Shown here piece by piece: positions 8,252-17,613 of a DNA stretch of 64,000 nucleotides. Location of the stretch: contig OZ240251.1 of the NCBI GenBank assembly GCA_965198285.1, positions 3,100,001 to 3,164,000 on the forward strand, written 5' to 3'. The position numbers and the translations under genes were made by a program. The first letter of the stretch is position 1; the number at the start of each line of letters is the position of its first letter. The notes under the pieces are model-generated. The model saw only the letters and a list, made by a program, of their open reading frames with translations, made no database searches and was not told where the DNA came from. Source of the DNA: UBA11872 sp965198285 (lineage in GTDB: Bacteria > Chloroflexota > UBA11872).

Positions 8252-9366
8252 GGCTTGTACTCGTCGGCGGCGGCACCGCCGGCCACATCTTTCCGACGAT
8301 CGCCGTCGCTCGGCAACTCGCCACGCTGACGGGGTCGGCGGCCGATCTCACCGCCGTGTGCGGATCCCGTGAACTGGATCGGCTGCTCTACCGCGGTGTT
8401 GACCTCGAAGTTCTCTCCTTGCCGGCCCGCGGCATCGTGGGTGTCGCCTGGTGGCAGCTGCCGTGGCGGGCTTGGCTGCTCATTCGGTCGCTCCTGTCCA
8501 TTTGGCGCGACTTCAGCAAGCGGCGCCCAGACGCAGTGATCGCCAGCGGCGGCTACGTCAGCGCGCCCGTGCTGCTGGTGAGCTGGTTGCGCCGCATTCC
8601 GTCCGTGATCTTCTCTGGCGACGCGGCGTTGGGGTGGGCTACCCGCGTGATGGCCCCGCTAACTTCGGTGGCGACCACTGCCTTCGAGGAAGCGCGCAGT
8701 CAGATTTGGCGCGCCCCGGTCGAACTGGCCGGGTATCCGGTTCGGGGCTCGTTCGCCGCGCCCGATGTGGCAGCCGGTCGCGCGGCGGTCGGGGTACCCA
8801 GCGATCACACCCTGATCGTCGTGATGGGAGGCAGCCAGGGTTCACACGCAATCAACGAGGCTCTGCGTGCGGATCTGGAGCGCCTGCTCGAGAAGGCCCA
8901 CGTAGTGCATGTGAGCGGGCAACGCGACTATCAACCCCTCACGGCCGAACGCGACCGTCTGCCCGAAGCGCTGCGATCGCGGTACCACCTGCACGACTTC
9001 ATCCAACGCGGTTTTGCTGACCTGCTGGCTGCGGCGGACATTGTGGTGAGTCGCGCAGGCGCGACGTCGGTTGCGGAGTTGAGCGCTGTGGGAACCGCCG
9101 CCGTGCTCATCCCCGGCACTTTCGGCGCGGGGCATCAGATTGCAACCGCCGAGGCCATGGCTGCGGCTGGTGCGGCCCTGGTGCTTCCAGAGTCCGCCCT
9201 GGCGTCCGGGCGCCTGGTGGACGACCTGCTGAAACTGCTGGACGATCCCGAACGCTTGCGCGCCATCGGCGCCGCCTCGCGGTCGCGCGGGCGGCCGCAC
9301 GCGGCGGCCCAGATAGCGCAGATAGGCCTGCGCCTAGCGGGCCAGCCCATGACGGCCGACGCATGA
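8248..9366 (+). CDS. murG: UDP-GlcNAc:undecaprenyl-PP-MurNAc-pentapeptide GlcNAc transferase MurG
   Basis: 372 residues, normal length. It makes lipid II from lipid I on the inner face of the membrane. The glycine-rich N-terminal loop GGGTAGHIFPTIAVA, the central GGSQGSHAIN and the donor-binding region SRAGATSVAEL with GTFGAGHQ are all present (the usual PxxxGHQ variant reads IPGTFGAGHQ). The ATG at 8248 overlaps the ftsW stop; the stop overlaps the murC ATG. Lipid I itself must be made by an mraY gene outside this window. Confidence 0.96.
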   Translation: MRLVLVGGGTAGHIFPTIAVARQLATLTGSAADLTAVCGSRELDRLLYRGVDLEVLSLPARGIVGVAWWQLPWRAWLLIRSLLSIWRDFSKRRPDAVIASGGYVSAPVLLVSWLRRIPSVIFSGDAALGWATRVMAPLTSVATTAFEEARSQIWRAPVELAGYPVRGSFAAPDVAAGRAAVGVPSDHTLIVVMGGSQGSHAINEALRADLERLLEKAHVVHVSGQRDYQPLTAERDRLPEALRSRYHLHDFIQRGFADLLAAADIVVSRAGATSVAELSAVGTAAVLIPGTFGAGHQIATAEAMAAAGAALVLPESALASGRLVDDLLKLLDDPERLRAIGAASRSRGRPHAAAQIAQIGLRLAGQPMTADA

Positions 9367-10751
9367 TGTCGCCGCAGGTCACCGACCCCTCGCTCCGACA
9401 CGTCCACATCGTGGGCATTGGGGGCAAGGGCATGAGCGCCATCGGCGCGGCTCTGCTCGACCTCGGCAAGACCGTAACCGGCAGCGATCTCAAACGTTCG
9501 CCCCAGGCGGACCGCCTGCAAAGCCGCGGGGCACGTATCGCACGGGGCCACAACGCCGCCCACATCGCGGGCGCCGACATTGTGATTCACTCATCGGCCA
9601 TACCGTCGGACAACCCTGAGCTGGCAGCCGCCCGTACCGCCGGCACACCGGTTGGTACCCGCGCGGAAGCCGTAGCGGCCCTGTTCAATACCCGCCGCGG
9701 GATCGCCATTGCCGGCACACATGGCAAGACCACGACGTCAGCACTGACTGCGACCATCTTGCACGGCGCCGGTCTAGCGCCCTCATTTCTTATCGGCGCC
9801 GATATTCCATCGCTGGGCGGCGTGAATGGGCGGATCGGCGCCGGAGCCTGGATGGTGCTGGAAGCCGACGAGTTCGACGACGCGTTCCTGGCCTACCGGC
9901 CCCGTGTGGCCGTGTTGACGCATCTGGAACCGGACCATCTGGACCACTTCGGCAGCGTCGCTCGCATGGTTGCGGCGTTCGAGCAGTTCGTCGACCAATT
10001 GCCCACCAACGCCACACTCGTCGCTCGACGCGACGTGCCGCTGTTGCGGAACGTGGCCGAGCGGCACGCCAATGACTTGATTTGGTTTGGTCCGGGCGGC
10101 GACTGGCGAATCGAGCACTACAGCGCAGGCATTTCCGGCCCAACGCTCGACATATCGAGCCCTCGCGGGCACCTGGTGCTCAACCTACCGATGCCGGGAC
10201 GCCACAACGCCTTGAACGCGCTGGCGGCGTTGGTGGCCGCGACGCTGGCGGGGGTTGATGCGACCGAAGCCGCGCGAGCATTGGAAAGCTACAGCGGCGC
10301 CGAACGCCGCCTGCAACTACGCGCGAACGCGCATGGCGTTTCCCTCTTCGAGGACTACGCGCACCACCCAACCGCGGTACGAGCCAGCCTTCAAGCCGTG
10401 CGCGAACTAAAGCCGAACCGGGTGCTCGCGATCTACCAGCCGTTGCTCCAGTCGCGCACACGCGATCTCTTCGAAGACTTCCTGGACGCGTTTGGCGACG
10501 CCGATCAGCTGCTGCTGGCGGAAATCTACTCACCGCCGGGGCGTGAGGCGCCGAGCGGAATCAGTTCGACAGACCTGGCCGCCGCCGTGCGGCACCCCAA
10601 CGCAATGGCACTGCCCAGCTTCGATGCAATAGCAGACCACGTGCTGGCAACGGTTACCGAGGGCGACCTGATTCTGGTAATGGGTCCCGAGTCCGTGACT
10701 CCGCTGGCCGACCGCCTGACAACGAGCATCACGCAGGGCACGGGCGCATGA
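9363..10751 (+). CDS. murC: UDP-N-acetylmuramate--L-alanine ligase MurC
   Basis: 462 residues, standard for the family. It adds the first amino acid, L-Ala, to UDP-MurNAc using ATP in the cytoplasm. The N-terminal Rossmann domain has GIGGKGMSAI, the ATP-binding loop is GTHGKTTTSA, and the central domain carries EADEFDDAFL and HLEPDHLDHF. The C-terminal domain has FEDYAHHPTAV, diagnostic for MurC as opposed to MurD, E or F. ATG start and stop both overlap the neighbouring genes by four bases. Confidence 0.96.
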   Translation: MMSPQVTDPSLRHVHIVGIGGKGMSAIGAALLDLGKTVTGSDLKRSPQADRLQSRGARIARGHNAAHIAGADIVIHSSAIPSDNPELAAARTAGTPVGTRAEAVAALFNTRRGIAIAGTHGKTTTSALTATILHGAGLAPSFLIGADIPSLGGVNGRIGAGAWMVLEADEFDDAFLAYRPRVAVLTHLEPDHLDHFGSVARMVAAFEQFVDQLPTNATLVARRDVPLLRNVAERHANDLIWFGPGGDWRIEHYSAGISGPTLDISSPRGHLVLNLPMPGRHNALNALAALVAATLAGVDATEAARALESYSGAERRLQLRANAHGVSLFEDYAHHPTAVRASLQAVRELKPNRVLAIYQPLLQSRTRDLFEDFLDAFGDADQLLLAEIYSPPGREAPSGISSTDLAAAVRHPNAMALPSFDAIADHVLATVTEGDLILVMGPESVTPLADRLTTSITQGTGA

Positions 10752-11671
10752 CCATCACGGCGCAGTTCCCCTCCAGGCTCCGGGTTCGTGCCCAGGAGCC
10801 GATGGCTCGACACACGTCGTTCGGCGTTGGGGGACCGGCCGAATACTGGGTTGAAGTGCGCAGCCTGGACGCGCTGCGTCTGGCCCTGCAGACAGCCGAC
10901 CGGCTGGGCGTTCCACGAGTAGTCATGGGGCACGGCACGAACACGCTGGTGGCCGACGCAGGCATCGAAGGCCTGGTGATCTACAACCGCTGCATGGACT
11001 TCGCGCCGCACGGCGCTGGCGCACGCGTGCGGGTAGCTTCCGGCCACAGCATGGCGCGCATGGCGGGGCGCTGCGCTCGCCTGGGTCTAGGTGGCCTGTC
11101 CTTTGCCATCGGAGTCCCCGGCACCGTTGGCGGCGCCGTGTACGGCAACGCGGGTGCGTTCGGGTTGGACGTCGCCGCTGTGCTGGAAGCGGCCTTGGTC
11201 TGGCGACCCAGCCTGGAACGCGAAGTCCTGGCACGCGAGTTCGACTTCGGGTATCGGCGAAGCAACCTCCACGACGATGAAACCAGTCCGGTCGTGCTGG
11301 CAGCCACGTTTCGAGTCGAACCGGAAGATCCAGCCGTGCTCCGCCGCGAGTTGCTGACGCTGGCCCGGCGGCGACGCGCCACACAGCCGCAGGGACAGAA
11401 CGCCGGGTCGTTCTTTATGAATCCTGACGGCGACTACGCGGGGCGCTTGATTGAGACCACCGGGCTGAAAGGTCAGAAACTTGGCGGGGCCTTTGTATCG
11501 CCACTCCACGCCAACTTTCTCTCGGCCAAACCGGGCAGTACGGCCCGGGAAGTCCTGGACCTCGCCATTGTCGTGCGCGAACGGGTAGCCGAGGCCACGG
11601 GCGTGCGCCTGACACCTGAAGTTCGCCTGCTGGGCCGCTGGAACAGCCACGCGCAGGCGTTGTTCTCATGA
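10748..11671 (+). CDS. murB: UDP-N-acetylenolpyruvoylglucosamine reductase MurB
   Basis: 307 residues. This FAD enzyme uses NADPH to reduce UDP-GlcNAc-enolpyruvate to UDP-MurNAc, the substrate of MurC. FAD-binding motifs are visible: HTSFGVGGPAEYW, GHGTNTLVAD, FAIGVPGTVGGAVYGNAGAFG. The catalytic serine is in NAGSFFMNP and a glutamate in LTPEVRLLG near the C-terminus. The length and the absence of the long C-terminal insert fit the type II (B. subtilis-like) class. Start and stop overlap neighbours by four bases. Confidence 0.96.
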   Translation: MTITAQFPSRLRVRAQEPMARHTSFGVGGPAEYWVEVRSLDALRLALQTADRLGVPRVVMGHGTNTLVADAGIEGLVIYNRCMDFAPHGAGARVRVASGHSMARMAGRCARLGLGGLSFAIGVPGTVGGAVYGNAGAFGLDVAAVLEAALVWRPSLEREVLAREFDFGYRRSNLHDDETSPVVLAATFRVEPEDPAVLRRELLTLARRRRATQPQGQNAGSFFMNPDGDYAGRLIETTGLKGQKLGGAFVSPLHANFLSAKPGSTAREVLDLAIVVRERVAEATGVRLTPEVRLLGRWNSHAQALFS

Positions 11672-12438
11672 CTGACCTACGCGCCAGCCTGTTTACCAAG
11701 GTGGTGTCATTGGTGATTGCGGCGTTCGCGGCCGGTGTCCTCATCTGGTTGCTTAGTTCGCCGGTGTTTAACGTACGAGACGTCACCGTCCATCGGGCCG
11801 ATTCGTCGCCCCCTCCGGCGGTGGATCCAGCCAGCATCGAGGCTGCGGCGCTCCCCCTGGTGGGAGAGAACGTGTTTCGTATCGACACCACGGCGCTGCA
11901 GCAGCAAATCGCGGAGTTGCCGGGGGTAGCCGACGCGCTGGTGCAAGTCGGGATTGGCGGACGGGCCACAGTCACCGTCGCCTATGAGGCGCCGGTCGCG
12001 AACTGGGTTGTCAACGGACAAAGCTTCCTTGTTAATGCGTCCGGCGAGGTCCTGGCGGAGCAATTTGAGCCGGACGTACCGCTCACGATCGAGGATGAGT
12101 CGCCTCACAGTTTGACGCCGGGAGACCAGGTCAACGTGGGAGCGCTGTATGCGGCCCATCAGCTGCAGAGCAACCTTCCGCTGCTGCGGGTAATTCCCAG
12201 CCGCATTCGTTACTCGGTCGGCAGGCTGATCGTCGTTGACCACGCCGGGCGGGAGCTTGACTTTGGCGACACCTCGCACCTCGACGCAAAGCTCGTCGCC
12301 TTGCACGCCGTGCTCGAGCAGGCGAACCGGCTGGGCGAGCGCATTGCCAGCGTCGACCTGCGACCAATCGAGCGACCCACGTACCGCACGGTTGACGCCC
12401 CGGCGCTCACCACATCACTCGATCCGCAGGCGCCTTAA
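11668..12438 (+). CDS. ftsQ: Cell division protein FtsQ/DivIB (POTRA domain)
   Basis: 256 residues: cytoplasmic start, one membrane segment at about 13-32, then an extracytoplasmic POTRA domain beginning FNVRDVTVHRAD and a beta domain containing APVANWVVNGQSFLVNASGEVL. FtsQ/DivIB docks the FtsL-FtsB pair and recruits FtsWI. The POTRA region carries a small Ser/Pro-rich insertion (DSSPPPAVDP). Its position between murB and ftsA is the classic one. It is the last gene of the overlapping chain; 55 bases separate it from ftsA. Confidence 0.88.
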   Translation: MTDLRASLFTKVVSLVIAAFAAGVLIWLLSSPVFNVRDVTVHRADSSPPPAVDPASIEAAALPLVGENVFRIDTTALQQQIAELPGVADALVQVGIGGRATVTVAYEAPVANWVVNGQSFLVNASGEVLAEQFEPDVPLTIEDESPHSLTPGDQVNVGALYAAHQLQSNLPLLRVIPSRIRYSVGRLIVVDHAGRELDFGDTSHLDAKLVALHAVLEQANRLGERIASVDLRPIERPTYRTVDAPALTTSLDPQAP

Positions 12439-12493
12439 TCGTGTTATGTAAACTGTTGCTTCTGGGGCACGATACAGCTCGGAAGTCAGGGGC

Positions 12494-13741
12494 ATGAGCC
12501 GCAACCGAACCTTCGTCGGGCTGGACGTTGGCACCACCAAGACCTGCGCCGTGATTGGGCAGGACTACCGCGGCGCGCAACTGCATATTCTCGGCGTGGG
12601 TACTGCTCCGTCCTATGGACTCAAGGGCGGCCAGGTCGTTGACGTCGTGCTGACGGTCAAAGCCATCGACGAAGCAATTCACCGAGCCGAGAAGGCGGCG
12701 CAGGTGCGAGCCTCGCAGGTCGTGACCGGGATAGCCGGCGGCCACCTGCAATCGCACAGCCAACACGAGGAAGTTCAGCTGCCCTCCGACGAGCGCGAGG
12801 TTCGCGAGCGCCATGTTGGGGCCGTGGTTCGCGGCGCAACCATGTTGAATCTGGCCGAAGACCGGGAGGTCGTGGCCGTCATCCCCAGGACCTTCGCAAC
12901 CGATCACCTCACCGATGTACTGGATCCACGCGGTCTGACCGCGCGCCGGCTTTCCGTTGAAGCTCACGTGATTACTGGCGCCACCAACGCAATGGCGAAC
13001 TTGGAGCACTGCGTGGACCAGGCCGGCTTGTCAACGCAAGGTCGGGTGCTGCAGCCGCTGGCTTCGGCGCGTGCCTGCCTCACGCCGGAGCAGCGGCGTG
13101 AGGGAGTTGTGCTGATTGACATCGGCGGCGGGACCACCGACGTTGCCCTCTTCGTAGACGATGCCTGCTGGCACATCGCCGTCATCCCGCTCGGCGGCGC
13201 GCTGGTCACGGCCGATATCGGCCGTGGCTTGCGGCTGCCAACCAAGGTCGCCGAGGCCTTGAAAACCGAGCATGGAAGCGTGGGCCCGCTAGCCGAGGAC
13301 GATGACACAACCGTCACGGTTCCGGGCTTCGACCATGGCGCGCCCGTGGCCGTGCGGCGGCGCGATCTGGCCGAGGTCGTCACCGCCCGAGTCGAGGAGT
13401 TGCTGCAATTGGTGCTCGATGAGATCACACGCAGCGGCTACTACGACATTCTCCCGGCAGGGGCGGTGCTCACGGGAGGTGGTTCGCGCATGGCCGGCCT
13501 CCCCGATCTGGCCAGCGAGATCCTGGACATGCCGGTCACAATGGGACACCCGCGGGCGCTCTGGGGCCTGGGCGAAAACCTCCGTGCGCCCGAATTCAGC
13601 ACCGGGATCGGACTGCTGCTCACGGCCGCGGCGGCCGAGGAAGCGGATGGCTGGGTCACTGCCGCTAGCCGCAGACGCGAAGGCGTCCTGGGCCGCCTGG
13701 GCGGATGGATGCGCTCGGTCGTCTCACCAACGGTCCATTGA
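12494..13741 (+). CDS. ftsA: Cell division protein FtsA
   Basis: 415 residues of the actin/Hsp70 fold. Phosphate-1 motif FVGLDVGTTKTCAVIG, phosphate-2 motif VLIDIGGGTTDVALF and the adenosine motif GAVLTGGGSRMAGL are clear. FtsA binds ATP and tethers FtsZ to the membrane; the C-terminal tail (GRLGGWMRSVVSP) can form the amphipathic membrane helix. ATG 12494 follows a weak CAGGGG site. It lies directly before ftsZ with a 110-base gap, which may hold an extra ftsZ promoter. Confidence 0.95.
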   Translation: MSRNRTFVGLDVGTTKTCAVIGQDYRGAQLHILGVGTAPSYGLKGGQVVDVVLTVKAIDEAIHRAEKAAQVRASQVVTGIAGGHLQSHSQHEEVQLPSDEREVRERHVGAVVRGATMLNLAEDREVVAVIPRTFATDHLTDVLDPRGLTARRLSVEAHVITGATNAMANLEHCVDQAGLSTQGRVLQPLASARACLTPEQRREGVVLIDIGGGTTDVALFVDDACWHIAVIPLGGALVTADIGRGLRLPTKVAEALKTEHGSVGPLAEDDDTTVTVPGFDHGAPVAVRRRDLAEVVTARVEELLQLVLDEITRSGYYDILPAGAVLTGGGSRMAGLPDLASEILDMPVTMGHPRALWGLGENLRAPEFSTGIGLLLTAAAAEEADGWVTAASRRREGVLGRLGGWMRSVVSPTVH

Positions 13742-13851
13742 ATGGCGTCCTGACATGATTGCGCTTCGGCATAATGGCGTTACCGTTGTGGCGTTGCATC
13801 GTGAGCGGTCTGGCCGTCCTGTGCTGGCGCGCCTCGAAAGGGTGAGTGGTC

Positions 13852-15039
13852 ATGGCCGAGAATGATGGCCGCGGTGGAAGTCGAATCACGCGGCTGACGA
13901 GGACGGATCGCGAAGCGCGGCCCGGCGCGACGGAGCGCGAGCCGCGACAGGCCATGGGCGGCGACTCCCTGGCCGATCTGAAGGTCGTAGGGATCGGTGG
14001 CGGCGGAAGCAACGCCGTCGACCGCATGATCGACGAAAACGTGCAGGGCGTTGACTTCATCGCGATTAATACAGACGCCCAGGCACTCGTACGCTCCAAC
14101 GCACCCACGCGCATCCGCGTTGGCGACAAAGCAACGCGCGGCTTGGGCTCCGGCGGCCAGCCCTCGCTGGGGCAGAAGGCGGCTGAGGAGTCGCTGGATG
14201 AAATCCGCGAAGCCATGGAAGGCGCGGACATGGTCTTTATCGCCGCCGGCATGGGCGGCGGCACCGGTACCGGCGGCGCGCCGGTCGTGGCGGACCTCGC
14301 GCGGGAAACGGGAGCGTTGACGGTCGGCGTCGTGACCCGGCCCTTTGACTTCGAAGGCAGCACTCGCGCCCGCTACGCCGAGGAAGGCCTTCGCAGCCTT
14401 CAGGAACGCGTGGACACGCTGGTGATGATCCCGAACCAGCAGTTGCTGGCCGTGGCCGACCCCAAGATGTCCATGAGCGAGGCCTTTGCCCTGGCCGACG
14501 ACGTGTTGCGCCAGGCTATCCAGGGCGTGTCAGACCTGATCACCCAACCAGGCTTGATCAACCTCGACTTCAACGACGTGCGTGCGGTCATGACCGAATC
14601 CGGCAGCGCCTTGATGGCAATCGGTGAAGCTCAGGGCGAAGACCGAGCCACGGATGCCATGCAGCAAGCCCTAAACAGCCCGCTGCTCAACGTCTCGGTG
14701 GACGGCGCGCGCGGCGTGTTGCTGAACTTCACCGGCGGCCCGGACATGACGCTGCATGAAGTGAACGAAGCCGCGGACATCGTGGCCAAGGCCGCGGAGC
14801 CGAACGCCAACATCATCTTCGGAACGGTGATCGACGAAGCTATGGAAGGCCGCTTGCAGGTCACAGTCATCGCAACTGGATTCCAGACCGGCGCCGCCGA
14901 GGCGCGCGCGCCGCGGCGGCGCAGTTCGCGAGTCTCCAGCAGCCCGGTCGTCCGTGAACTAGACTTCTCCAGCCGGGCGCGCGAGTCCAGCGAGATCGAG
15001 ATTCCGGCATTCCTGCGTCGCCGCTCGGAAGGCCGCTGA
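13852..15039 (+). CDS. ftsZ: Cell division GTPase FtsZ
   Basis: About 395 residues. FtsZ polymerises with GTP into the Z-ring. The sequence shows GIGGGGSNAVDRM, the tubulin signature GGGTGTGGAPVVA, and a C-terminal conserved peptide EIEIPAFLRR that would bind FtsA. The N-terminal extension of about 38 residues before the core is charged and low in complexity. I prefer ATG 13852 over the in-frame GTG at 13846 because AAAGGGTGAG lies at a suitable distance. It ends the division part of the cluster; yggS follows after 19 bases. Confidence 0.97.
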   Translation: MAENDGRGGSRITRLTRTDREARPGATEREPRQAMGGDSLADLKVVGIGGGGSNAVDRMIDENVQGVDFIAINTDAQALVRSNAPTRIRVGDKATRGLGSGGQPSLGQKAAEESLDEIREAMEGADMVFIAAGMGGGTGTGGAPVVADLARETGALTVGVVTRPFDFEGSTRARYAEEGLRSLQERVDTLVMIPNQQLLAVADPKMSMSEAFALADDVLRQAIQGVSDLITQPGLINLDFNDVRAVMTESGSALMAIGEAQGEDRATDAMQQALNSPLLNVSVDGARGVLLNFTGGPDMTLHEVNEAADIVAKAAEPNANIIFGTVIDEAMEGRLQVTVIATGFQTGAAEARAPRRRSSRVSSSPVVRELDFSSRARESSEIEIPAFLRRRSEGR

Positions 15040-15058
15040 ACCGCTTCCAGACAAGCCC

Positions 15059-15769
15059 ATGACACAGGCCGCCGACGCCTCCGGGATTGCCGCTCGGGTG
15101 CAGGGGATGCGGGCGCGCATCGCGATGGTCTGCCGCGAGGTCGGCCGCTCACCCGAGACTGTGACGCTCGTGGCCGTCTCCAAGACTTTCGACGCCGCAA
15201 CCGTTCGGCACGGCCTGGCCGCGGGGCTGACGGACCTGGGCGAGAACCGGGTGCAGGAAGCGCAGGTCAAGATCCCCCAGGCCGGCGGCGGGCGCTGGCA
15301 TCTGGTCGGCCATCTGCAACGCAACAAGGCCCGCGCCGCCATTCAGCTCTTCTCCCTGATCCACTCCCTGGATTCGGAGCGCTTGGCGCGCCGCCTGGAG
15401 GCGGTTCGCGACGATCGACCCTGTGACGTACTGATCCAGGTCAACCTCACCGGGATGCAAACGCAGGGCGGTATCGAGCCTGCGGGGTTGTCCCGGCTCG
15501 CGTTTGTGCTCGACCGGGAGACCGGACTGACACTGCGGGGCCTCATGACAATCGGTCCGTTTGACGCCACGCCCGCGGCCAGTCGCGCCTGCTTTCGCCG
15601 GTTGCGGGAACTGCGCGATGCGTTGCAAGTCGCCCTGCCCAACCAGCCAATTGTCGACCTTTCGATGGGTATGACGGACGACCTGGACCCGGCGCTCGTC
15701 GAGGGGGCCACGATCGTGCGGGTCGGACGCGCTATCTTTGGGGCGCGTTCCCTGGCTCCAGGTCCCTGA
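15059..15769 (+). CDS. yggS: YggS family pyridoxal phosphate homeostasis protein
   Basis: 236 residues, an alanine-racemase-fold TIM barrel without racemase activity that binds PLP and balances its free pool. The PLP lysine lies in LVAVSKTFDA; other family marks are LGENRVQEA, WHLVGHLQRNKAR, GLMTIGPF and DLSMGMTDDLDPALVEGAT with VRVGRAIFG at the end. In many Gram-positives and Chloroflexota it sits just after ftsZ, as here, followed by yggT. Confidence 0.94.
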   Translation: MTQAADASGIAARVQGMRARIAMVCREVGRSPETVTLVAVSKTFDAATVRHGLAAGLTDLGENRVQEAQVKIPQAGGGRWHLVGHLQRNKARAAIQLFSLIHSLDSERLARRLEAVRDDRPCDVLIQVNLTGMQTQGGIEPAGLSRLAFVLDRETGLTLRGLMTIGPFDATPAASRACFRRLRELRDALQVALPNQPIVDLSMGMTDDLDPALVEGATIVRVGRAIFGARSLAPGP

Positions 15770-15775
15770 TTCACC

Positions 15776-16036
15776 GTGCTCACTGGACTTGTCGGACTCC
15801 TCAACTGGCTGGTGACGATCGTGGTTTTCGCCATCATCGGCCGCGCGATCCTTTCGTGGTTCGTGCGCGACCCGTCGCACCCCGTGATGCGGCTGTTGAT
15901 TGACGTGACGGAGCCGATTCTGGGTCCGATCCGCCGAGCGCTGCCCCAGTCCTGGATGATCGACCTCTCGCCGCTCATCGCAATCCTGGTCATTCAAGTG
16001 CTATGGAGCCTTGTGCGTTCGCTCGCGCTCGGGTGA
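15776..16036 (+). CDS. yggT: YggT family membrane protein
   Basis: 86 residues with two membrane segments and the family signature RAILSWFVRDPSHPVMR, then EPILGPIRRALP between them. The role is not firmly known: YggT/YlmG proteins are linked to cell division, osmotic response or nucleoid partition. It follows yggS by six bases and starts with GTG. A second YggT repeat, found in some family members, is absent. Confidence 0.88.
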   Translation: MLTGLVGLLNWLVTIVVFAIIGRAILSWFVRDPSHPVMRLLIDVTEPILGPIRRALPQSWMIDLSPLIAILVIQVLWSLVRSLALG

Positions 16037-16063
16037 GCAGTTGTGCCGTGACTGACCCGCCCC

Positions 16064-16348
16064 ATGCCGACCACCATCCATTTGCGTGTTCGAGCCACTC
16101 CCCGCGCACGATCCACCGCCCTGCGCCGACGGGCTGACGGGTCGCTGACAGCTCGGATCACCGCGCCGCCCACTGAAGGCCGCGCCAATCGCGCGCTAAT
16201 CGACCTACTGGCGGAGGCCCTCGGTCTGCGCCGACGCGACATCAGCATCGAGCGAGGAGCACGCGCTCGTGACAAACGAATCGCCGTGACGACCGAAGAC
16301 CCATCAGCCGTGCTGGCGGCGGTCAATCGTCTGGACGCCATCACATGA
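16064..16348 (+). CDS. yggU: DUF167/YggU family protein
   Basis: 94 residues, the usual size of this small conserved family of unknown function. Visible marks are RVRATPRARS, TARITAPPTEGRANRALIDLLAEALGLRRRDI and IERGARARDKRI, matching the family pattern P.P.GKAN.....L. It belongs to the yggS-yggT-yggU tail of the division cluster, and its last bases overlap the hisS ATG (ATGA). Confidence 0.9.
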   Translation: MPTTIHLRVRATPRARSTALRRRADGSLTARITAPPTEGRANRALIDLLAEALGLRRRDISIERGARARDKRIAVTTEDPSAVLAAVNRLDAIT

Positions 16349-17613
16349 TCCAACGTCCGCGTGGCACCGCCGACCGACTTCCGAACGTGGCGCCGGCCTG
16401 GCGAACGGTGGCTGAGACGTTTCAACGTCAGTGCGAACTGCGCGGCTTTGCGCCGATCAGCACGCCAACCATCGAGCGAACCGAACTGTTCGCTCGTACG
16501 ACCGGTGACGCCACAGACCTTGCAAAGAAAGAGATGTACAGCTTCCAGGATCGCGGCGGTGACTCACTGACGCTGCGGCCTGAGGGAACCGCCCCTGTCG
16601 TGCGCGCCTACGTTCAGAACGGTCTGCACAACCTGCCGCAGCCCGTGAAGCTCTACTACATCGCCTCGATCTTCCGTTACGACCGTCCGCAGGCCGGACG
16701 CTATCGGGAACACCACCAGATTGGCGCCGAGGCCCTGGGCGACCCCAGCCCGGCCGTTGATGCAGAGGTGATCGACTTGCTCAGGTCCACGTATCACGCG
16801 CTCGGCATCGATGACCTACGGCTGGAACTGAACTCGCTGGGCGACCCCGACACCCGGCCCGCGTATCGGCAGGCGCTGGTGGACTACTTCACACCCGTTT
16901 CCGACCGCCTGGACTCCGAAAGCCGGGAGCGGCTGACAACCAACCCGCTGCGCATACTCGATTCCAAGCACCCAGTGGTCGCCGAGCTTTGCGAGGGCGC
17001 ACCGCACTCGTTGGACTATCTGGGCGAACCGGCGAGCACCCACTTTGCGGAGCTTCGGGACCTCCTGGATGCGCTCGACATCCCGTTCACAATCAATCAC
17101 CGCCTCGTGCGCGGTTTCGACTACTACAACCGCACCGTTTTCGAGTTCATTCCTCCCGACGCCGGTTCGCAGAGCACGGTGGGCGGTGGAGGGCGCTACG
17201 ACTATCTGGCTGAACTGATCGGCGCCAACCATGTGCCGGGGGTTGGCTTTGGCAGCGGCATCGAGCGCGTGCTGCTCAACTTGGAGCGCCGCGGTAAGAC
17301 CCCCACCAATGTTCCGGTAACGGACGTGTACATCGCGCCGCTGGCCGACGGCGCGCTGACTGACGCGATGCGCTTGGCCCGCCAGCTACGGCAGACCGGC
17401 GCTTCGGTCGAGTCGGGGTTCCGGGCGGCCAGCCCGCGCTCGCACCTGCGGCGCGCAAGCCGGGCCGGGGCACGGGCTGCCGTGCTGATCGGCGCCCGCG
17501 AACTGGAGCGCGGCGTCGTGACGTTGAAACCGCTGAACGGCGCCGCCCAGCGGGAAGTCCCTCGCACCGAGGCCGTGACGCGCGTTCAGGCAGTGCTGGC
17601 GGACGGCGCATGA
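16345..17613 (+). CDS. hisS: Histidyl-tRNA synthetase HisS
   Basis: 422 residues. This class II synthetase charges tRNA-His. Motif 2 (FRYDRPQAGRYREHHQ), the histidine signatures LVRGFDYYNRTVFEF and GGGGRYDYL, motif 3 (GVGFGSGIERVLL) and a C-terminal anticodon-binding domain are all seen. The complete anticodon domain and intact signature make it a synthetase and not HisZ, although it heads a run of histidine-synthesis genes. ATG overlaps yggU; stop overlaps the hisH start. Confidence 0.95.
   Translation: MIQRPRGTADRLPNVAPAWRTVAETFQRQCELRGFAPISTPTIERTELFARTTGDATDLAKKEMYSFQDRGGDSLTLRPEGTAPVVRAYVQNGLHNLPQPVKLYYIASIFRYDRPQAGRYREHHQIGAEALGDPSPAVDAEVIDLLRSTYHALGIDDLRLELNSLGDPDTRPAYRQALVDYFTPVSDRLDSESRERLTTNPLRILDSKHPVVAELCEGAPHSLDYLGEPASTHFAELRDLLDALDIPFTINHRLVRGFDYYNRTVFEFIPPDAGSQSTVGGGGRYDYLAELIGANHVPGVGFGSGIERVLLNLERRGKTPTNVPVTDVYIAPLADGALTDAMRLARQLRQTGASVESGFRAASPRSHLRRASRAGARAAVLIGARELERGVVTLKPLNGAAQREVPRTEAVTRVQAVLADGA

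Noticed and set aside
16345..17613. HisZ regulatory subunit instead of HisS
   Set aside because: Histidine signatures, motifs 2 and 3 and the anticodon-binding domain are all intact, so it is a true synthetase.
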